Part shown: positions 14,539-19,992 of the stretch, one piece after another
Numbering within the stretch: position 1 is the stretch's first letter
Layout: every line of letters begins with the position of its first letter
DNA from: Verrucomicrobiales bacterium
GTDB taxonomy: Bacteria > Verrucomicrobiota > Verrucomicrobiia > Verrucomicrobiales > V1-33
Direction of reading: 5' to 3'
NCBI GenBank assembly: GCA_023253495.1
Contig: JALRGF010000398.1
Coordinates: 1-19,992, forward strand
Length of the DNA: 19,992 bases
Translations under genes and position numbers: made by a program
Notes under the pieces: generated by a model
What the model saw: only the letters and a program-made list of their open reading frames with translations
Told to the model about the DNA's origin: nothing
The model's database searches: none

Positions 14539-15882
14539 ATGCTCCGTATTACCGGATCCCGGACCTCCCGTTTCTGTGATGGCGTATCCCGCCGCGGGTT
14601 CTTGCGTATCGGGGCGTTGGGTCTGGGGGGACTGGCGATGCCGGAGATTCTGCGGGCGGAGTCGGGGGTGGGGGTGGCCGGGGGCTCCAAGGCGGTGATC
14701 ATGATTTTTCTGCCGGGAGGGCCGCCGCATCAGGACATGTGGGATCTGAAGATGGAGGCTCCGGCGGAGATCCGGGGCGAGTTCCGGCCGATCCGGACCA
14801 AAGTTCCGGGCATTGAGATCGGCGAGCTGTTTCCGAAGATGGCGGAGCGGATGGACAGGTTTTCGATTATCCGGTCGGTGGTGGGTTCGACCGGGGAGCA
14901 TGCGTCGGGCCAGTGTTTTACGGGGCGGCCGCGGGTGAATGCGCCGGCGGGCGGGTGGCCGAGCATCGGGTCGTATGTGTCGCGGCTGCATGGTCAGGCG
15001 ACGCCGGGCATGCCGGCGTTTGTCGGGTTGTCGCCGAAGATGGGACATGCGCCGTGGGCGGACCCCGGGCAGCCGGGTTTTCTGGGGCCGGCGCACGCGC
15101 CGTTTCAGCCGAATGGTGGCGGGGCGAGTGATCTGGTGTTGAACGACATCACGCTGGACCGGTTGCGGGATCGGCGGGCGTTGCTGGAGAGTTTTGACTC
15201 CTTGCGGCGGGACATTGATGCGAGCGGGATGCTGGGGGCGATGGATGCGTTCCAGCAGCAGGCGATGGGGGTGTTGACGTCGAGCCGTCTGGCCGAGGCG
15301 CTCAATCTGGACCGGGAGGATCCGGCGGTGCGGGCGCGGTATGGCGGGGGGACGATGAAGTGCCGGGATGACGGCGGGCCGGAGTGTCCGGAGCAGTTTC
15401 TGATGGCGCGGCGGCTGGTGGAGGCCGGGGTGCGGTGCGTGACGATCGGGTTCAACCGCTGGGACTGGCACAACAACAATTTCGGGCAGGCCCGCGAGGT
15501 GTTTCCGCAATTGGACCACGGGCTGACGGCCTTGGTCGACGACCTGCATGCCACGGGGCTGGACAAGGATGTGTCGGTGGTGGTGTGGGGAGAGTTCGGG
15601 CGGACGCCGCAGATCAACAAAGAGGGTGGCCGCGACCATTGGCCGCGGGTGTCGTGTGCGGCGCTGGCTGGCGGTGGCATGACGCATGGCCAGGTGATCG
15701 GGGCGACCGACCGCCTCGGGGGGGAAGCGGTGGCGCGGCCGGTGGATTTTCAGGAGGTGTTCGCCACGCTCTACCATGCGATGGGGATTGACACGCGCAC
15801 GGCGACGGTCAACGACCTGAACGGGCGGCCGCGCTATCTGGTGGATGAACAATACCGGCCGATGCCGGAGCTGGTGGGCTGA
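14539..15882 (+). CDS. Tat-exported DUF1501 protein, first tandem copy
   Basis: DUF1501 proteins belong to the alkaline-phosphatase/sulfatase-like superfamily and are common in Planctomycetes and Verrucomicrobia. Their substrate is unknown. This copy has a twin-arginine signal, SRRGFLRIGALGLGGL (Arg18-Arg19), so it should be exported folded. Conserved blocks are FLPGGPPHQDM (57-67), LKMEAPAEIRGEF, WDWHNNNFG, and WGEFGRTPQINKEGGRDHWP (from Glu352 at EFGRTP). An ATG at 14503 has a better Shine-Dalgarno-like GAGGGG 7 bp before it. I prefer 14539 because the protein then is 447 aa, exactly the length of the second copy, starts with the same MLxxT pattern, and places EFGRTP at the same residue. 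It is the first gene of the operon and the second follows after 21 bp. Confidence 0.9.
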   Translation: MLRITGSRTSRFCDGVSRRGFLRIGALGLGGLAMPEILRAESGVGVAGGSKAVIMIFLPGGPPHQDMWDLKMEAPAEIRGEFRPIRTKVPGIEIGELFPKMAERMDRFSIIRSVVGSTGEHASGQCFTGRPRVNAPAGGWPSIGSYVSRLHGQATPGMPAFVGLSPKMGHAPWADPGQPGFLGPAHAPFQPNGGGASDLVLNDITLDRLRDRRALLESFDSLRRDIDASGMLGAMDAFQQQAMGVLTSSRLAEALNLDREDPAVRARYGGGTMKCRDDGGPECPEQFLMARRLVEAGVRCVTIGFNRWDWHNNNFGQAREVFPQLDHGLTALVDDLHATGLDKDVSVVVWGEFGRTPQINKEGGRDHWPRVSCAALAGGGMTHGQVIGATDRLGGEAVARPVDFQEVFATLYHAMGIDTRTATVNDLNGRPRYLVDEQYRPMPELVG

Positions 15883-15903
15883 GGGGAGATCCTTTTTGAT
15901 TTC

Positions 15904-17247
15904 ATGCTGACCCTGACCAGTGATGCCGCTTCGCCGTCGTTTTGTGACGGCCTGACCCGCCGATCCTTTCTGCGCCTCGGGGCGCTGGGGCTGGGTGGCC
16001 TGAGTTTTTCCGACCTGTTGCGGGCCGAAGCCGGGCTGCGGCGCGGCAGTTCCTCGAAGGCGTTGATTCTGGTCTATCTGCCGGGCGGGCCGCCGCATCA
16101 GGACATGTTTGACCTGAAGATGAACGCGCCGGCGGAAATCCGGGGGGAGTTTTCCGAAATCGCGACGTCGGTACCCGGGATCCGCATCTGTGAACACCTG
16201 CCGCGGCTGGCGAAGATGGCGGACAAACTGGCTTTTGTGCGCAGCGTGGTCGGGGCCAAGGACCGTCACGAATCGTTCCAGTGCGTCACCGGAAGGCTCA
16301 ATGAAAACCAGCCGCCGGGCGGCTGGCCGGAAATCGGTTCGGTGGTCTCGAAGCTGCAGGGGACGGCCGGGGCCTCCGTGCCGTCGTATGTGAATCTGTC
16401 GCAGCGGATGCAGCACACGCCCTACAACCAAGGGCGGAACAGCTTTCTCGGGGTCGGCCACAGCCCGTTCATGCCGCTGGGCAGCGTGAAGGACGACATG
16501 ACGCTCAACGGGATCAGCATTGAGCGGCTGTCGGACCGGCGGGCGTTGCTCCGGGCGTTCGACTCGTTTCGGCGGGAGGCTGACGCAACCGGGGCGATGG
16601 CCGGGCTGGATGAGTTTGAGACGCAGGCGTTTGACATCCTGACGTCGTCGCGGCTGCTTCAGGCGCTGGACGTTTCGAGCGAGCCGGAAAAGATCCGGGC
16701 CCGCTATGGCAAGGGGACGGAGGCGATTCAGGGCGATGCGGCGCCGCGGCTCAACCAGCAGTTTCTGCTGGCCCGCCGCCTCGTTGAGGCCGGGGTGCGG
16801 GTGGTCACGCTGAGCTACAGTTTCTGGGACTGGCATGGCAACAATTTCAGCATTGCGCGGCAGAACCTTCCGGATCTGGACGAGGCGTTGTCGGCGCTGG
16901 TCGAAGACCTGCATGAGCGCGGCATGGAGCGAGATGTGACGGTGCTGACGTGGGGAGAGTTCGGCCGCACCCCGCGGATCAACGCCCAGGGCGGTCGCGA
17001 CCACTGGCCGAATGTGTCCTGCGCCCTGCTCGCCGGCGGCGGCTTGCAGACCGGTCAGGTGATCGGGGCGACCGACCGGCTGGGCGGCGAGGTGGCCGAC
17101 CGGCCGGTTCATTTCCAGGAAATTTTCGCCACCGTCTACCACGCGCTCGGCATCAATCCCAATACCACGACGGTTCCGGACCTCACCGGACGGCCGCACT
17201 ATCTCGTGGACGGCGCCTACCAGCCCCTCAAGGAACTTATTTCATGA
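15904..17247 (+). CDS. Tat-exported DUF1501 protein, second tandem copy
   Basis: This 447-aa protein is a paralogue of the gene just upstream, about half identical by eye and almost free of gaps. The twin-arginine signal is TRRSFLRLGALGLGGL (Arg19-Arg20). Conserved blocks match one for one: YLPGGPPHQDM (58-68), LKMNAPAEIRGEF, WDWHGNNFS, and EFGRTPRINAQGGRDHWP beginning at Glu352. The two proteins differ most in the middle, around SPKMGHAPWAD in the first and SQRMQHTPYNQ here, which is where different substrates or partners might be distinguished. The function is unknown; family context suggests an extracytoplasmic hydrolase-like fold partnered with DUF1549/DUF1553 cytochrome proteins. A GGAG lies 14 bp before the ATG, somewhat far. 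The TGA overlaps the next gene's ATG by 4 bp (ATGA). Confidence 0.92.
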   Translation: MLTLTSDAASPSFCDGLTRRSFLRLGALGLGGLSFSDLLRAEAGLRRGSSSKALILVYLPGGPPHQDMFDLKMNAPAEIRGEFSEIATSVPGIRICEHLPRLAKMADKLAFVRSVVGAKDRHESFQCVTGRLNENQPPGGWPEIGSVVSKLQGTAGASVPSYVNLSQRMQHTPYNQGRNSFLGVGHSPFMPLGSVKDDMTLNGISIERLSDRRALLRAFDSFRREADATGAMAGLDEFETQAFDILTSSRLLQALDVSSEPEKIRARYGKGTEAIQGDAAPRLNQQFLLARRLVEAGVRVVTLSYSFWDWHGNNFSIARQNLPDLDEALSALVEDLHERGMERDVTVLTWGEFGRTPRINAQGGRDHWPNVSCALLAGGGLQTGQVIGATDRLGGEVADRPVHFQEIFATVYHALGINPNTTTVPDLTGRPHYLVDGAYQPLKELIS

Positions 17248-19670
17248 AGACCGTGCTTTTCCTTCTCACGCTGGCCCCGGCGGCCGCGGTTCCGGTCACC
17301 CTGCACCTGCACACCGGGGCGCCGGAAGGCCGGACGGCGACGCTGGCCGGACGCGACGCCACCCTGCAGCTGATTGCCACCGCCCGCTCGGCGGACGGCC
17401 GCGAGTCGGACGTGACCCGTGCCGTGACGTGGAAGATCGATCCGCCCGGGGTGCTGGCGGTCAGTGCGGCCGGGCAGGCGACGCCGCTGGCCGACGGAAC
17501 GGCCACGCTCACGGCGGTGATGGCCGAGGGGGTTTCGGCCGGGGTGACGGTGGCGGTGACCGGGGCGTCGGAGTGGCGCCGGGCGAGTTTCACGCACGAC
17601 ATCGTTCCTGTTCTGACCAAATATGGATGCAACGGCGGCGGATGCCACGGCAAAAGCGAAGGCCAGAACGGCTTCAAGCTGTCGCTGCTCGGCTTTGAGC
17701 CGGCGGAGGACTATGAGTATCTGGTCCACGAATCGCGCGGCCGCCGGCTCTTTCCCGCCGCGCCCGAGAACAGTCTGCTGCTGCTCAAGGGCACCGGTGA
17801 AATGCCGCACGGTGGCGGGGCACGCCTGGAGCGCGGCAGCCCGGATTATCTGACGCTGGTCCGCTGGATGGAGCAGGGGATGCCGCCGATGGAGCCGGGC
17901 GAGCCGCATCCGGTGAGCCTTTCCGTTTTCCCGGCGGAGCGGCTGCTGTCACCCGAGGCGACCCAGCAGCTGCAGGTGACCGCGCATTATTCCGACGGCA
18001 CCTGGCGCGACATCACCGGGATCGCCCAGTATGAAAGCGGGGCGCGCGACATGGCTGAGGTCGATGCCCGGGGCCTGGTGACCACGGCGAAAATGACCGG
18101 TGATGCGGCGGTCATGGTGCGCTACCAGGAGCATGTCGGGGTGTTCCGTGCGACCATTCCGCTGGGGGCGCCGGCCGGGGAATTCCCGCCCGAGCGGACG
18201 TTTGTCGACACCCACGTCTTCGCCAAACTGCGCACTCTCGGTCTGCCGCCGAGCGGTCTCTGTGACGACCCCACGTTCCTGCGCCGGGTCACGCTGGACA
18301 TTGCCGGGCGCCTGCCGACGGCCGCCGAGGCCGAGGCGTTTCTGGCCGATACGGATGCGGGGAAGCGCGAGGCGGCGGTCGACCGCCTGCTGGCCGGGAC
18401 CGACCATGCGGAGTATTTCGCCGGGAAATGGGCCTCGCTGCTGCGCAACCGCCGTGAGGGGGCGCCGGCTCAGGTCACGTATTCCTTCCATGCCTGGTTG
18501 CGCGACCAGATCAACCGCAACACGCCGTTTGACCAGCTCGTCAGCCGGGTGATTGCCGCTTCCGGGAGCGCGAGTTCGAACCCGCCGGCCGCTTGGTACC
18601 GGGCGGTGACGAAGCCGCAGGAGCAGATGCAGGATGTGGCCCAGGTGTTTGCCGGGCAGCGGCTCCAGTGCGCCCAGTGCCACCACCACCCGTACGAAAA
18701 ATGGAGCCAGCAGGACTATTACGGCTTCATGGCCTTTTTCTCGACGGTGGCGCGCAAGCCGGCGGACGAACCGGGCGAGGAGGCAGTGTTTCACCAGTGG
18801 GGCGAGGCGAGCGCGGAAAACCCGAAGACAAAAAAACCGGTCAAACCGACGCCGCTCGGCGGGCCGACCTTGGATCTTGCCCCGCAGGACGACCCGCGGC
18901 CGGCGCTGGCGGCCTGGCTCACCGCGCCGGAAAATCCGTTTTTCGCGCGCATGCTGGCCAACCGGTACTGGAAGCATTTTTTCCAGCGGGCCCTGGTGGA
19001 GCCGGAGGACGACCTGCGCCTGACCAACCCGGCGTCGAACCCGGCCCTGATGGACGCGCTGGCGGAGTCGTTTGTGCGCAGCGGTTTTGACCTCAAGGCA
19101 TTGATTCGGGTGCTGTGCACGAGCAGCACGTACCAGCTGAGCAGCGACCCGAACGAACACAACGTCGCCGACCGCCAGAATTACAGCCGGTTTTTCCCGC
19201 GGCGGCTGCCGGCGGAGGTATTGCTCGATGCCATTGACACGGTGACCGGGGTGCCGACGAAATTTCCCAGCCGTCCGTCCGGGTCGCGGGCCGTCGCCCT
19301 GCCCGACGATGCCTTCAACAGCTCGAGCTATTTCCTCACGGTCTTCGGGCGGCCGGACAATGCGAGTGCCTGCGAGTGCGAGCGGTCGCAGGACAGCAGT
19401 CTGGCCCAGAGCCTGCACCTGCTCAATTCCAAGGGCGTGCAGGAAAAGCTGACCAGTGCCGAGGGGCGGGCGGCGCAACTGGCGGCGGATGGGGCGGCGC
19501 CCGCGGAGCGGGTGCGCCGGTTGTTTCTGACCGCTTACGGCCGGCCGGCGGGGGAAGAGGAAACGCGGAAGGCGCTGGAGTATCTGGAGGCCCGGCAGGC
19601 GAGTGCTGCGGCCTGGGAGGACCTGATCTGGGCGCTCATCAACTCCAAGGAATTCCTCTTCAACCACTGA
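17244..19670 (+). CDS. secreted Ig-like / cytochrome c-like / DUF1549 / DUF1553 protein
   Basis: This 808-aa protein starts with a signal peptide (MKTVLFLLTLAPAAA). Domains in order: a bacterial Ig-like type 2 domain (about 20-108); a planctomycete-type cytochrome c-like domain (about 109-215) with Cys129-NGGG-Cys134-His135, a CX4CH rather than CXXCH motif; a second Ig-like domain (about 222-308); DUF1549 (about 320-520) containing a CXXCH, CAQCHHHPYEKW at Cys476-His480; and DUF1553 (about 549-800), starting DDPRPALAAWLT. The domain order is known from Planctomycetes and Verrucomicrobia, where such genes sit next to DUF1501 genes. If both motifs bind heme it is a diheme extracytoplasmic electron-transfer protein; this is inferred. 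The ATG at 17244 is chosen because it overlaps the DUF1501 stop and begins a signal peptide. The open frame upstream to 16950 is a shadow over the DUF1501 gene. Confidence 0.92.
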   Translation: MKTVLFLLTLAPAAAVPVTLHLHTGAPEGRTATLAGRDATLQLIATARSADGRESDVTRAVTWKIDPPGVLAVSAAGQATPLADGTATLTAVMAEGVSAGVTVAVTGASEWRRASFTHDIVPVLTKYGCNGGGCHGKSEGQNGFKLSLLGFEPAEDYEYLVHESRGRRLFPAAPENSLLLLKGTGEMPHGGGARLERGSPDYLTLVRWMEQGMPPMEPGEPHPVSLSVFPAERLLSPEATQQLQVTAHYSDGTWRDITGIAQYESGARDMAEVDARGLVTTAKMTGDAAVMVRYQEHVGVFRATIPLGAPAGEFPPERTFVDTHVFAKLRTLGLPPSGLCDDPTFLRRVTLDIAGRLPTAAEAEAFLADTDAGKREAAVDRLLAGTDHAEYFAGKWASLLRNRREGAPAQVTYSFHAWLRDQINRNTPFDQLVSRVIAASGSASSNPPAAWYRAVTKPQEQMQDVAQVFAGQRLQCAQCHHHPYEKWSQQDYYGFMAFFSTVARKPADEPGEEAVFHQWGEASAENPKTKKPVKPTPLGGPTLDLAPQDDPRPALAAWLTAPENPFFARMLANRYWKHFFQRALVEPEDDLRLTNPASNPALMDALAESFVRSGFDLKALIRVLCTSSTYQLSSDPNEHNVADRQNYSRFFPRRLPAEVLLDAIDTVTGVPTKFPSRPSGSRAVALPDDAFNSSSYFLTVFGRPDNASACECERSQDSSLAQSLHLLNSKGVQEKLTSAEGRAAQLAADGAAPAERVRRLFLTAYGRPAGEEETRKALEYLEARQASAAAWEDLIWALINSKEFLFNH

Positions 19671-19671
19671 T

Positions 19672-19992
19672 ATGGCACGACTTTCACCGGGCCGGTGGGC
19701 CCCGCTCGTTCTTGCCGGGTGGGGCGTCTGCGGCGCCGCGGTTTTTGGCCAGTTGCCGACCGCCCGGCTCGATGCTCTGGCACCGCGCGGCGGTCAGGCG
19801 GGCGCGGCGGTTGACGTCACGCTGGTCGGGGCGGACCTGGACGACGTGCGCGAGCTCCGGTTTTCGCATCCGGGTCTGACCGCCACCCACGTGGAAGGCG
19901 GACGTTTCAAGGTGGAGGTGGCTGCCGGGGTGCCGCTCGGGCGGCACGAGGTCCGGGCGACCGGCCGCTACGGGGTGTCCACAGGTGCGGTT
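19672..19992 (+). CDS. secreted beta-domain protein of the DUF1501 operon, N-terminal 107 residues (cut by window edge)
   Basis: I translated this frame directly; it is open to the window end. The ATG lies 1 bp after the preceding TGA. The N-terminus (MARLSPGRWAPLVLAGWGVCGAAVFGQ) is a signal peptide with probable cleavage after Val-Phe-Gly or nearby. It is followed by LPTARLDALAPRGGQAGAAV and a beta-rich stretch, VTLVGADLDDVRELRFSHPG, ending in AGVPLGRHEVRATGRYGVS. This matches the start of secreted proteins, often annotated as TIG/IPT-like or pre-peptidase C-terminal-domain proteins, that commonly accompany DUF1501/DUF1549 genes in this bacterial group. The domain name rests on memory of such operons and on the beta-strand pattern. 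The rest of the protein, and so its real function, lies outside the window. Confidence 0.8.
   Translation, partial: MARLSPGRWAPLVLAGWGVCGAAVFGQLPTARLDALAPRGGQAGAAVDVTLVGADLDDVRELRFSHPGLTATHVEGGRFKVEVAAGVPLGRHEVRATGRYGVSTGAV

Noticed and set aside
14050..17199. 1049-aa open frame on the minus strand across the repeat region and both DUF1501 genes
   Set aside because: It runs through non-coding repeats and then antisense to two well-supported genes. The composition is His/Arg/Pro-rich low complexity, and its internal similarity merely mirrors the paralogy on the plus strand.
17949..19667. 572-aa minus-strand open frame opposite the DUF1549/DUF1553 gene
   Set aside because: Arg/Gly/Val-rich antisense translation with no domain; the plus-strand product has two heme motifs and conserved DUF blocks.

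Overview
The window is GC-rich, gene-dense bacterial DNA holding ten complete protein genes plus one partial gene at each edge. The most likely source is a member of the Verrucomicrobiota, perhaps Opitutales-like. The main reason is the block at 14539-19992: two Tat-exported DUF1501 proteins, a secreted protein combining bacterial Ig-like repeats, a planctomycete-type cytochrome c domain, DUF1549 and DUF1553, and the start of a further secreted protein. This combination is typical of the Planctomycetes-Verrucomicrobia group. The classical menaquinone pathway fits the same assignment. It is an inference from gene content; no rRNA or other marker is present.

Layout. (1) Minus strand, 8360 down to 1: an SNF2-family helicase, an RsuA-type 16S rRNA pseudouridine synthase 7 bp behind it, then menF, menD, menH and the 5' part of menB. 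The men genes encode chorismate to isochorismate (MenF), isochorismate to SEPHCHC (MenD), SEPHCHC to SHCHC (MenH), and the naphthoate ring closure (MenB). menC, menE and menA are not in view. (2) Plus strand, 8599-13120: an unrecognised membrane-anchored protein, a circularly permuted ATP-grasp/alpha-E fusion, and a transglutaminase-like cysteine peptidase. The last two form a known conserved gene pair of predicted peptide or amide-bond chemistry. (3) Minus strand, 14053-13121: a solitary fabD whose stop codon directly abuts the transglutaminase stop. (4) 14054-14538: a 485-bp gene-free stretch with a 27-bp tandem duplication, four copies of the 9-mer TACCTGTCC, an imperfect flanking direct repeat, and a candidate promoter with an inverted repeat. 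(5) Plus strand, 14539 to the end: a tightly packed operon of two tandem paralogous DUF1501 genes (both exactly 447 aa), the 808-aa Ig/cytochrome/DUF1549/DUF1553 protein (4-bp overlap) and a secreted protein cut by the window edge (1-bp gap).

Most starts lack a clear Shine-Dalgarno sequence, so starts were chosen by family length, by domain onset and by comparison of the two paralogues. No tRNA, rRNA, CRISPR array, intact insertion sequence or prophage gene was found. The least explained parts are the repeat cluster at 14161-14401 and the job of the secreted DUF1501/DUF1549 operon. The functions of the other genes are conventional.
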